From NCBI RefSeq assembly GCF_041435115.1, contig NZ_CP108047.1:62001-126000 (forward strand): a DNA stretch of 64,000 nt. The letters run 5' to 3'. Below, in pieces: positions 8,875 to 16,951 of the stretch (position 1 is its first letter; each line of letters opens with the position of its first letter). Source of the DNA: Streptomyces sp. NBC_00289 (GTDB lineage: Bacteria; Actinomycetota; Actinomycetes; Streptomycetales; Streptomycetaceae). The notes beneath the pieces are model-generated. The model searched no databases, was not told the origin of the DNA, and saw only the letters and a program-made list of their open reading frames with translations. A program made the translations under genes and the position numbers.

Positions 8875-9144
8875 GCGCTTGCCCCTCAGCCTGGTGAGCG
8901 ACGGACACGCAGACTGTCACTGTTCGGGTGGTATGTCTGTAGGCGTCTCATGCCAGGGCAGGAGGGCTTCTCACCTGGCGGGATTCGGTGAAATCGGCAG
9001 GCGGTCCCGTGGTGGACCGGCGGCGTCCAAGGGCCCGCCCACCGAGTGTCCCGCCCCGGACCACCGCACAGGCAGCCCACGGGGATCTCCGTGTGTGCGG
9101 GAGCGGGTGTGGGTTACCCGAACTGCGCGTCGGCTGGGAAACGG

Positions 9145-9843
9145 ATGAGTGGGATGAAGGATCGCTCGCACCTGGTGCATGAACTACAGCGCGCTGTCGC
9201 CGACTGCCCGCCCCAGGAGGTGACCCGCAGGTTGTGTGGCGAGCTGGCGCGGGGGCTGCCGGTGGACGCGGTGACGGTGTCCCTGTTCACCGACACCCCC
9301 TGGCGACTGTTGTTGTGCGCGTCGAGCCAGATGGCCACGGTCCTTGAGGAAGTGCAGTTCACCGTCGCGGAAGGCCCGAGCATCACGGCGGCGACCACCG
9401 GTGAGCCGGTCCACTTCACCGACTGGCAGGCAGGCGCGCGGCGGTGGCCGCTGTTCACCGCTGTCGTGTCCGAGCGCTGCCCGGACATCCAGGCCGTGCA
9501 CGCGTTTCCCCTCCTGGCCGGCGGAGGCGTTCTCGGATCGGTGGACCTGGCCTCCCTCACACCCGGCGGCATGCCGGCCGACGCCATCGACCAGGCCGCC
9601 GAAGCCATCGACGCCGCGGCCCAGGTCCTCCTGCAGCGGCTGCTCGGCGAAGGGGACGATTCCCCGGCATGGGAGCTGACCGACGTCGTGGGCACCCGCG
9701 AGGCCAACACACACCTTGCGATCGGGGTGTTCATGGTGCGCAAAGGAGTGACCGCGGACACCGCCTTGGCGCTGATGCGCGCCCACGCCTTCACTACCGG
9801 CCGGACCCTCGCCGAGGTCACCGCCGAGATTCTCAGCCCCTGA
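9145..9843 (+). CDS. GAF and ANTAR domain-containing protein
   Basis: The GAF domain spans roughly residues 10-150 (DAVTVSLFTDTPWRLLLCAS, VAEGPSITAATTGEPVHFTD, VHAFPLLAGGGVLGSVDLAS). A C-terminal ANTAR domain (~175-230) has REANTHLAIGVFMVRKGVTA followed by ALALMRAHAFTTGRTLAEV. ANTAR domains bind tandem hairpins in nascent RNA and act as antiterminators; the GAF part would sense a ligand or partner. I chose ATG 9145 (MSGMKDR) because upstream in-frame sequence has no domain. It appears monocistronic. Confidence 0.88.
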   Translation: MSGMKDRSHLVHELQRAVADCPPQEVTRRLCGELARGLPVDAVTVSLFTDTPWRLLLCASSQMATVLEEVQFTVAEGPSITAATTGEPVHFTDWQAGARRWPLFTAVVSERCPDIQAVHAFPLLAGGGVLGSVDLASLTPGGMPADAIDQAAEAIDAAAQVLLQRLLGEGDDSPAWELTDVVGTREANTHLAIGVFMVRKGVTADTALALMRAHAFTTGRTLAEVTAEILSP

Positions 9844-9889
9844 CGGACGGCGACACACCCGCGCACGCCGCCCGAGGCCCCGTACCGGC

Positions 9890-10025
9890 CGATGGGTCGA
9901 GCACGTCGTAGGCCAGAGCAGGGCCGAACAGGACTGGCATGCGCCGGACACCGGCCCGCAGCAGGACCCGGCAGTTGAGCCCGTGTTCAGCGTCAGCGGA
10001 TGCGCAATCGGTGCGCAACCACGAC
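9890..10025 (-). pseudogene. relic of a duplicated zinc-finger gene
   Basis: The stretch around 9940-9975 aligns with the C-terminal coding part of the 10109-10486 gene (both read as CRV(L/V)L(R/W)AG(V/I)RR on the minus strand). Immediately upstream (9977-10022) is a near copy of the intact gene's upstream repeat (TGCGCAATCGGTGCGCAA). The N-terminal half present in the intact gene is missing, so this is a duplicate with an internal deletion and a frameshifted end. Confidence 0.6.
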
Positions 10026-10108
10026 GCGGTGCTATGACCTGCTGGTTCGAATGGGCCTGCTGACCATGACGCCGTACCGTCACCACCGGTCCGGCGTATC
10101 GGGCACCG

Positions 10109-10486
10109 TTACGGTACGGCCTCGTGGTCACGGGATTGCAGGCGTGTCCGGTATGCGGCCTGCCGGCATCTCGCACTGCAGTACCGGGCGGATCGCCGGC
10201 GTCGGATACCGGCCCACAGCACGACCCGGCAGTCCGGTCCGCCGCACCTCTGCCTCGCCGGCAATGGTTCCTCCTGGCCGGTGGTCGTGCGCAGGAACTG
10301 GGCTGCCTTGGCATCCACCAGGACGGTCATCATCTGGTGCGCGCGTTCCTGCCATCGGCGCATCCGGTAGGCGCCGGCCCTGCATGTCGGGCCGCAGTAA
10401 CGGCGCCTGGGCGTTACGTCTTTCGGCAGTTGTCGGCGGCAGCGCTTGTATGCGCACTGTCGGCGCTTCGGTTTGTCGAGCGACAT
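10109..10486 (-). CDS. small double zinc-finger-like protein
   Basis: A 125-residue basic protein with two similar modules. The first has CAYKRCRRQL and RRYCGPTCRAGAYRMR; the second has RCGGPDCRVVLWAG and ARYCSARCRQAAYRTR. Each supplies four Cys and a basic helix, like a DNA-binding or RNA-binding zinc knuckle. The start at 10486 is fixed by a GGAGGT ribosome binding site 7 bp upstream. A related gene lies at 28057-28401 and a relic at 9890-10025. Family function is unknown. Confidence 0.7.
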   Translation of the reverse strand: MSLDKPKRRQCAYKRCRRQLPKDVTPRRRYCGPTCRAGAYRMRRWQERAHQMMTVLVDAKAAQFLRTTTGQEEPLPARQRCGGPDCRVVLWAGIRRRRSARYCSARCRQAAYRTRLQSRDHEAVP

Positions 10487-10498
10487 CGCAGGCACCTC

Positions 10499-10645
10499 CG
10501 TGCTCAGCGTCAATGGTTGCGCAATCGGTGCGCAACTCCTGCGCAGCGCTGTGACCTGCTGTGGTGGGGGTAGTGGTGGCCATGGTCGGGCCTGCGCAAT
10601 GCCCATGGCCGGGCCTGCGCAACGCCCGATTGCGCAGCCCGGGTT
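10499..10645. promoter_or_regulatory. TGCGCA-rich operator/iteron-like region
   Basis: The upstream region of the zinc-finger gene contains TTGCGCAATCGGTGCGCAA (a near palindrome), followed by further TGCGCA copies near 10550, 10596, 10617 and 10634 within GGGCCTGCGCAA units. A matching copy occurs at 9998-10016. The spacing and self-complementarity suggest a binding site for an autoregulator, possibly the zinc-finger protein itself, or replication iterons. Confidence 0.5.
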
Positions 10646-10651
10646 GAGTAC

Positions 10652-11557
10652 CTACGGATGTCGTGGGCTGTTCCAGCTGACGCTCTGGTCGGGGTCGTGG
10701 ACGGGGCGCCACACGGGGGCTGCGGGTCCGTCGCGGAGGAGGTCGACCAGCGGCGCCGCGAGGACGGGGACGGTGTGCCGGAAGCCTGACGGCGGCAGAT
10801 CCCGGGCGGCGGCGTGCAGGGCCCTGATGCGGGTTGCGATCCCGGTGGGGCCGGTGCCGTCGAGGACGAACAGTACGCGGGGGAAGAGCGGGTAGCGGCG
10901 CCGCCATTCCTCCTGCGACTCCTGGTGGAAGGCCGGCCTGCGCCGTCCTGGAGGCGGAGCGGGGGTGTAGTCGTGGAGGCGTGCGTACCCGCCGATCTTG
11001 GCGGCCAGCCGTTCCGGGCCCATGGTGGCGCGGTCGACTTCTACGAACGCCCGCAGCATTGACCAGCTGTCGTCGTTCTGGCTGCCGCTGCGGTAGTACA
11101 GCAGCGCGTCGGGGATGACGGCCTCGCCGCCACCGATGGGGTGGTAGACCTCGGGTATCCAGTCCAGTGGCCGGCACAACTCGCCGCGGCGGCGCGCGTC
11201 CTGGAGGAAGGCGAGTGCGGTCTCGGTCACCGTCAGCTGGTGCCCGGCTCGCAGCCGTACCGCGGTCCGGTCGGAGGCCCCCTTCGGTGGGCGTCGCTCC
11301 CGAAGCTCGGGCCACTCGCAGGCGACCTGCACGCCGTACTGGGTGGGGAACCACACCCGGGTCCGCCCGGCCTGCGGCAGGGTGATCCGATCCACCAGCC
11401 CCTCACTACGAAGCTTGGCCAGCCGTCGCCGGGTCTGTTCGATCCGCACCCCCGGCGCGATCACCAGGTGCATCTGCTCGGTCGTGGCCATCCGGTACTG
11501 GACCAGCACCGCCAGTGCGAGGCGGTCCCCGCCCCCTGCGTCCACATCACTCGTCAC
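10652..11557 (-). CDS. replication-relaxation family protein
   Basis: A 301-residue protein. The winged-helix N-terminus reads LALAVLVQYRMATTEQMHLV then RRRLAKLRSEGLVDRITLPQ. The core has VIPDALLYYRSG and RAFVEVDRATMGPERLAAKI, the D-E-K pattern of this family, then PLFPRVLFVLDGTGPTG and a C-terminal APVWRPVHDPDQSVSW. I placed the start at GTG 11557 (VTSDVDAGG), which has GGGAG upstream; the longer frame to 11770 is low-complexity. A frameshifted relic of the same C-terminus lies at 27764-28032. Confidence 0.75.
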   Translation of the reverse strand: MTSDVDAGGGDRLALAVLVQYRMATTEQMHLVIAPGVRIEQTRRRLAKLRSEGLVDRITLPQAGRTRVWFPTQYGVQVACEWPELRERRPPKGASDRTAVRLRAGHQLTVTETALAFLQDARRRGELCRPLDWIPEVYHPIGGGEAVIPDALLYYRSGSQNDDSWSMLRAFVEVDRATMGPERLAAKIGGYARLHDYTPAPPPGRRRPAFHQESQEEWRRRYPLFPRVLFVLDGTGPTGIATRIRALHAAARDLPPSGFRHTVPVLAAPLVDLLRDGPAAPVWRPVHDPDQSVSWNSPRHP

Positions 11558-12302
11558 GGCCGCTCCCGTCGTACGGTGCGGCGCCGTCCTGCCGGCGCCG
11601 CGTGTACGACGAAGCGCAGCAGCCGGCCCCCACCGAAAGTCCCACCAGGAAGGCCCCACCAGGGTCACGAAGCGACAACACCGCCCCCGACCCGTCCCGC
11701 AACCCCGCCGACATCCCCTCCGACAGCCGCCCGCCCCCTCCCTGGATTGGTCTGGAAAACGGCAGGTCACCGCGCCTTTCCGCCCGTGGTTGGCAGCCCG
11801 ACATCCCCTCTACGGCCCCCCGGACCACGCCTCACCCGCAAGGAAGAGAAGCGGGTGGGTCGGGTCCGGGCGGCGGGCGAGGGGATCAGGCAGCCCCGCG
11901 TGTCCTTGCGCGCGTCGGCGGGGCCGCGCGCGGGGCCGGGCTGCCTGGCCCAGGTGAGGCGTTCTTCCCGCCGCTCCGGTCGTGGGAGTTACAGGGTCTG
12001 GTGGTCGGCGTTGTCGCCGTCGGGGTCGTCGGCGAGGGGGACGGCTACGGTGATGCCGGCGCATACTCCGCGCCTCCGGCTCCGGGGGCGATCTTGCCCG
12101 GGCGAGCAGACAATGAGTGCGAGCGATCGTCCCGCGACTGTGGCGGGAGGCGTGGTGGTGCGGTCTGGAGGTCGTGGGGCATGAGAGCAGCGCGGCCATG
12201 ACGCTCGGGAGGAACACTCCTCAAGCAGGCGCAACCGTAGCCGTGGAGGGTGTGAGCCGCCGGCCCGGGACGGGGGAACGCGCCGGTCCCGAAGAGCGGC
12301 CC
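11558..12302. other. 745-bp region without a convincing gene
   Basis: This GC-rich spacer lies between divergently oriented genes. A minus-strand frame ending at 11989 finishes with GITVAVPLADDPDGDNADHQ, which looks protein-like. Its upstream part is arginine/proline-rich low-complexity sequence, so I do not call it. ATG 12198 is an alternative start for the following gene. Confidence 0.4.
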
Positions 12303-12686
12303 GTGTCCGGGTCATCTGCCTCGCGTGACGAACTCGGGGCCGTCCGTGCGATGGTGGCACGGCTGGGTGCGGCCTATCCTTCGGTCGCGTCGGTCGTCGT
12401 CGAGGCGACGGTCTGGGACGCGTACGACTCCTTCAGCCGGGCCGCTGTCAGGGCGTACGTGCCGATTCTGGTCGAGCGCCGGTGCCGGAGGGTGCTCGGG
12501 GCCGTCCGACCCACGGCGCCCGCCCAGACCGGCGACGGCCGTGCGGCCGCCGGCGGCCCGGAGCCGGACACGGCCGCCCGCACGGAGGAGTCCGCTCCCT
12601 GCCGACCGCGGCCGGCAGGAGTCCGCCGTCACCGAGCGGCTCGACCGGCGGCGGGCGCGGCCGGGGGACGGAGACGACGACGATGA
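12303..12686 (+). CDS. three-helix bundle dimerization domain protein
   Basis: The core LGAVRAMVARLGAAYPSVAS, then VVEATVWDAYDSFSRAAVRA and YVPILVERRCRRVL, matches the small actinobacterial family annotated as three-helix bundle dimerization domain proteins. The C-terminal ~60 residues are disordered and Pro/Ala/Arg-rich. The start is uncertain (GTG 12303 chosen; ATG 12198 also in frame). Its stop overlaps the start of the P-type ATPase gene as ATGA (12683-12686), which implies translational coupling. Confidence 0.65.
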   Translation: MSGSSASRDELGAVRAMVARLGAAYPSVASVVVEATVWDAYDSFSRAAVRAYVPILVERRCRRVLGAVRPTAPAQTGDGRAAAGGPEPDTAARTEESAPCRPRPAGVRRHRAARPAAGAAGGRRRRR

Positions 12687-15403
12687 GCGTGCGGCCGTAT
12701 TCCGTGGGAGGACAGCCCCAAGTGTCCGATGACAGCTGGTACGCGCGCTCCCCAGAGGAGGTCGTGGCCGCGTTCGACGTCGATCCGAAGGCGGGCCTGT
12801 CCGCGGACCGGGCGGCGGAACTTCTCGCCGCGCAGGGCCCCAACGCGCTGCCCGAGGAGCGGCGCGCTCCGGCCTGGCGCCGCTTCTCCAAGCAGTACCG
12901 CAGCTATATGCAGATCGTCCTGGTGGCGGCCGCGGTCGTCTCGCTGCTCATCGAGGAGTGGACCACCGCGATCCTGCTGATCGTCCTGACCCTGCTCAAC
13001 GCGGTCGTGGGCCTGCGCCAGGAGGGAAAGGCCGAGAGCGCGATGAACGCGCTGCAGTCGATGATGAAGTCGACGGCGCGGGTACGCAGGGACGGCACGG
13101 AAGCCGAGATTCCCGCCGAACTGCTGGTCGTCGGCGACATCGTGCTCATCGCCGCCGGCGACCAGGTGGCGGCGGACGGACGCATCATCGAGGCCAACGC
13201 TCTGCAGATCGACGAGTCGGCGCTCACCGGCGAGAGCGTTCCCGCCTCCAAGGACGCCGGAACGCCGACGGACCCCAGGCCGGCACCCGGCGATCAGACG
13301 AACATGGCGTTCATGAACACCCCGGTCACCCACGGGAGCGGGGTACTCGTCGTCACCGCGACCGGCGCCGCAACCGAGGTCGGCAAGATCTCCGGAATGC
13401 TGTCGGCCACCGAACGGGAGGTGCCGCCGCTGACCAGGGAGCTCGACACCCTCACGCTGTGGATCACCGGGGCGGCGGCCCTGACCATGATCGTGATGTT
13501 CGCCCTGGGGCGCCAGCGGGACCAGGCCTGGGACGTCCTGTTCGTCAGCGCTGTCTCGCTGGCCATCGCCGCCATCCCCGAGGCCCTGCCTACGGTGACC
13601 CAGGCGATCCTGTCCGTCGGCAGCCTCAACCTCGCGCAGCGCAACGCCATCGTCAAGGAACTGCCGTCGGTCGAGACCCTGGCCTTCACCTCGGCGATCA
13701 ACTCGGACAAGACCGGCACCCTGACGATGAACCAGATGACCGCCGTCGAAGTGGTGAGCCCCACCGACCGGTACAGCGTCTCCGGGTCGGGCTACGGACT
13801 CGACGGAAAGATCCACCACGCCGCGGGATCCTCCGCGGGCATCGAGGACGCGATCTTGCCGTACCTGGTGGCCAGCGACGCGAAACTGGTGGACGGCGCG
13901 GTGGTCGGCGATCCCACCGAGGGCGCGCTGCTGGTGCTGGCGCACAAGGCCGGACTGGACATCGACGCCACCCGGGAGAGCCTCCCCCGGCTCGCCACAC
14001 TGCCGTTCGACCCCGAGTACAAGCTGATGGCCACCTTCAACTCGGCGGTCGACCCCTCCGGGCGGCGGGTCGTGCGGTGCTTCGTCAAGGGCGCCGTGCC
14101 GGCGGTGGTGGCCCGGGCCACCACCGCTCTCGCGGCGGGCCGGACCATCCCCTGGGACGCCGAACTGATCGCGCGGGCCGAGGCCCAGACCCTGCGGATG
14201 GGCGGTGAGGGGCGCCGGGTGATGGCCGCGGCCACCCGCGATCTGGACCCGGCCGTCTTCGACCCGCACGGCGACCTGCTGGCGTACGTCACCGGGCTGC
14301 GGATGACCAGTCTTGTGGGCATGGTGGACCCACCCCGCGACGACGCCAGGGCCGCCGTGGCCGGTGCCCAGGCGGGCCACATCCGCGTCCGCATGGTGAC
14401 CGGGGACGACGTCACCACCGGTGCGGCGATCGCCCGACAGCTCGGTATCCCCGGTGAGGCGATCCTCGGCGCCGACTTCGCCGCCATGAGCGAGGACGAG
14501 CAGCTGACCCGTATCGACGACATCGGTGTGGTGGGGCGCGTCGCGCCGGAACACAAGGTGCTGCTCGCCGACATCCTCAAGAAGAAGGGCGATGTCGTGG
14601 CGATGACCGGGGACGGCGTCAACGACGCGCCCGCCATCAAGGCCGCCGACATCGGTATCGCCATGGGCAGCGGCACGGACGTGGCGAAGAACGCCGGCCG
14701 CATGATCCTCTCCGACGACAGGTTCGCCACCATCGTCTACGCCGTGGAACAAGGCAGGAGAATCTACGACAACCTCACCAAGTACATCCGGTTCGTGCTC
14801 CTGCTGCTGGTCACCTTCGTGCTGACCTTCCTCGGGGCCACCGTCTTCAACATCGCCGCCGGTGAGCCCTTCACCCCGCCGCAGGTGCTGTGGATCCACT
14901 TCGTGGTCAACGCCTCGTTCGGCTTCGCGCTCGGCTTCGACCGGGAGAGCCCGGGGCTGATGCGGCGCAGGCCGCGCCCGCGCGGGGAGTCGGTGCTCAC
15001 CCGGCCCGTACTGGTCACCGTCGCGACAGCCGGGCTGGCGATCACCGTCGCCCTGCTCGGCCTGATCAGAATCGGCCAGGCCCTCTTCGACAGCGTCGAG
15101 ACCGGTCAGTCGATCGCGTTCACCGCCTTCGCGCTGTGTCTGATCGTGGCCGCGTTCGAGTGCCGCAGCGAGACGCAGTCCGTGCTGACGCCGTCCACCT
15201 TCGACAGCAGGCAGATGAACTGGGTGGCACTGGCCCAGTTCGTGCTCGCGGTCATGACGACCCAGTTGGACGGCTTCCGCCGCCTCCTCGGCACGACCCG
15301 CCTCGACGCCCGGCAGTTCGGCTGGGCGCTGCTGGCCGCCTGTGCGCTCCTGCTCCTGTGGGAGCTGGGCAAGCTCCTGGCCCGACGGGCGAGAAACACC
15401 TGA
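12683..15403 (+). CDS. P-type cation-transporting ATPase (P2 type)
   Basis: A 906-residue inner-membrane pump. A cation-ATPase N-terminal domain (EEVVAAFDVDPKAGLSADRA) and the first two TM segments precede the actuator loop (LTGES, ~182). TM4 carries AIPEALPTVTQAIL, and the phosphorylation motif is SDKTGTLT, with Asp342 forming the aspartyl phosphate. GDPTEGALLVLA lies in the nucleotide-binding domain, the hinge is MTGDGVNDAPAIKAADIG (~641), and six C-terminal TM helices follow. The architecture is that of Ca2+/Mg2+-type P2 ATPases such as PacL/MgtA; the ion cannot be assigned from the sequence. It is translationally coupled to the small helical protein upstream. Confidence 0.93.
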   Translation: MSVRPYSVGGQPQVSDDSWYARSPEEVVAAFDVDPKAGLSADRAAELLAAQGPNALPEERRAPAWRRFSKQYRSYMQIVLVAAAVVSLLIEEWTTAILLIVLTLLNAVVGLRQEGKAESAMNALQSMMKSTARVRRDGTEAEIPAELLVVGDIVLIAAGDQVAADGRIIEANALQIDESALTGESVPASKDAGTPTDPRPAPGDQTNMAFMNTPVTHGSGVLVVTATGAATEVGKISGMLSATEREVPPLTRELDTLTLWITGAAALTMIVMFALGRQRDQAWDVLFVSAVSLAIAAIPEALPTVTQAILSVGSLNLAQRNAIVKELPSVETLAFTSAINSDKTGTLTMNQMTAVEVVSPTDRYSVSGSGYGLDGKIHHAAGSSAGIEDAILPYLVASDAKLVDGAVVGDPTEGALLVLAHKAGLDIDATRESLPRLATLPFDPEYKLMATFNSAVDPSGRRVVRCFVKGAVPAVVARATTALAAGRTIPWDAELIARAEAQTLRMGGEGRRVMAAATRDLDPAVFDPHGDLLAYVTGLRMTSLVGMVDPPRDDARAAVAGAQAGHIRVRMVTGDDVTTGAAIARQLGIPGEAILGADFAAMSEDEQLTRIDDIGVVGRVAPEHKVLLADILKKKGDVVAMTGDGVNDAPAIKAADIGIAMGSGTDVAKNAGRMILSDDRFATIVYAVEQGRRIYDNLTKYIRFVLLLLVTFVLTFLGATVFNIAAGEPFTPPQVLWIHFVVNASFGFALGFDRESPGLMRRRPRPRGESVLTRPVLVTVATAGLAITVALLGLIRIGQALFDSVETGQSIAFTAFALCLIVAAFECRSETQSVLTPSTFDSRQMNWVALAQFVLAVMTTQLDGFRRLLGTTRLDARQFGWALLAACALLLLWELGKLLARRARNT

Positions 15404-15494
15404 TGCACCGACACCCCACCGGCCGGGTACGCGCCTCGGCGATCGCGGGCCGCCCGGTGCCGCGCACCACCTCCCGGCTCTCCGGGTGCGCACA

Positions 15495-15698
15495 GTGAAG
15501 GCGGGCGGCCGACCCGCAGCGCTCGTCACGGCCTCCGCGCCGACCGGAACCAAGCGCAGCCAGGACCAGCTGGCCGCCATCCGGACGTGGGCACGCGCCC
15601 ACGGCCACCAGGTCGCCGACGCGGGCAACCCGGCCAAGACGGTCATGGACGCATACGACGCCACCCACCGCACCACCGCCCTGGCCGAGGCGAGCTAA
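15495..15698 (+). CDS. Lsr2 C-terminal-like DNA-binding domain protein
   Basis: A 67-residue frame whose second half, DQLAAIRTWARAHGHQVADA then GNPAKTVMDAYDATH, follows the Lsr2 DNA-binding domain pattern (AIR-WA--NG--V---G-IP--V--AY--AH). The usual RGR AT-hook-like loop is replaced by GNPAKT, and the dimerization domain is absent. It could be a real small protein or a fragment of an lsr2 gene. The start (GTG 15495) is tentative. Confidence 0.45.
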   Translation: MKAGGRPAALVTASAPTGTKRSQDQLAAIRTWARAHGHQVADAGNPAKTVMDAYDATHRTTALAEAS

Positions 15699-16048
15699 TG
15701 GACACCCTCACCGTCGGCGGCTTCCTCTACACCGTCCCCACCCCCGGCACCCGCCCAGGCACCACCCACTGAGCTGATCTCCTCACCCACCGACGACCCC
15801 GCGGACGACACGGCGTTCTCCTGCACGACCGACAAGCCCCGCATCGCGACGGCGACGCTCACCGAGACACAGCCAGGCGACCTGCTGCACGTCTCCGGGA
15901 ACCCTGGCCCGGCCCGGCGCCACCGGCGAGGCCGCGCAGCTCACCGTCGACGCCCTGGACGTCCTGGCCGCCGCACCGGCGCGGGCGCTGCGGCTGGATC
16001 GCGCGAGACCGCCCCGGGCGGCGGGGGCGGCGGCGGCGCGCGGTGGTC
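15699..16048 (+). pseudogene. frameshifted hypothetical-gene remnant
   Basis: No intact ORF. A short frame (15698-15772) overlaps the preceding stop. Between ~15775 and 15990 one frame reads DPADDTAFSCTTDKPRIATA then TLTETQPGDLLHVSGN, and continues in another frame as ARPGATGEAAQLTVDALDVL. The protein-like character suggests a broken gene ending where the IS21 element begins at 16049. Family not recognised. Confidence 0.35.
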
Positions 16049-16159
16049 TGTCAATGGCCTTGAAGTTCTCCCCGTCGGCGGCCAGGAGTTCTTCCCACTG
16101 GCGGCCTTGCGGATCTCCCCGACGGTGGCCAGATAATTCCCCACCATCGTTGAGTCGGG

Positions 16160-16951
16160 TCAGCTGAAGGGCTTGACCCCTTGTCCGGAGGTGGCCTGGG
16201 TGAGTCGAAAGCTGTCACCCTGGGTGACAACGATGTGGGCGTGATGCATGAGGCGGTCGACGGTTGCTGTGGCCAGAGTCTTCGGCATGATCTCGTCGAA
16301 TCCCGAGGGGTGGAGGTTGCTGCTGACCGCGAGGGCCCGGCGTTCGTAGGCGGCGTCGACCAGGCGGTAGAAGCCTTCGGCTGCGTCGGGGCTGACGGGC
16401 AGCAGGCCGATGTCGTCGACGATGATCAGGTCTGAGCGGATCAGTCTGGTCAGGGCCTTGGCGATGGAGTCGTCGGCCCGGTGGCGGCGGACGAGGGCGC
16501 CGAGGTCTTCTATGGAGAACCAGGCGACGGTCATCCCGGCCTCGACGGCGGTCTGGCCCAGGGCCTCGCACCAGTGGCTTTTCCCGGTTCCGGAGGGTCC
16601 AACTACGCAGAGATTCTCCCGGCGTTGGACCCATTCGAGGGTTTTGATGGCGTCCTGGGTGGCGCGGGGGATGGAGGATGCCTGCTCGTCCCAGTCGCCG
16701 AAGGTCTTGCCTGCGGGGAACCCGGCCCGTTTGCGCCGGGTGTGCAGATTCGCGCGGTCCCGGCCGGCGGCCTCTTCGGAGAGAAGGACGCGTACGACTT
16801 CCGCCGGGTCCCACCGCTGGGCCTTCGCGGTGGGGATCACGTCGGTCAACGCCTTGCGGATGTGCGGGAGTTTGAGCCGTCGGGTCAGCTCGACGGCCTC
16901 GGCGAGCTGGTCGCCGTGGGAGCCGGAAACGGTGCGGAGCGGGGTGGCCAT
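16160..16951 (-). CDS. istB: IS21 helper ATPase IstB
   Basis: A 263-residue AAA+ ATPase that assists IstA in target selection. Walker A is visible as VVGPSGTGKSHWCEAL (~120) and Walker B as DLIIVDDIGLLPV (~180). Sensor-like AVSSNLHPSGFDEIM and the terminal ATVDRLMHHAHIVVTQGDSFR match the IstB pattern. Its ATG overlaps the istA stop (TGATG at 16949-16953), giving coupled expression. Confidence 0.93.
   Translation of the reverse strand: MATPLRTVSGSHGDQLAEAVELTRRLKLPHIRKALTDVIPTAKAQRWDPAEVVRVLLSEEAAGRDRANLHTRRKRAGFPAGKTFGDWDEQASSIPRATQDAIKTLEWVQRRENLCVVGPSGTGKSHWCEALGQTAVEAGMTVAWFSIEDLGALVRRHRADDSIAKALTRLIRSDLIIVDDIGLLPVSPDAAEGFYRLVDAAYERRALAVSSNLHPSGFDEIMPKTLATATVDRLMHHAHIVVTQGDSFRLTQATSGQGVKPFS

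Noticed and set aside
12629..15676. 1015-residue open frame antisense to the P-type ATPase
   Set aside because: It is an artefact of GC-rich third positions: composition is Gly/Arg/His/Asp-rich without domains, and the plus strand encodes a textbook P-type ATPase.
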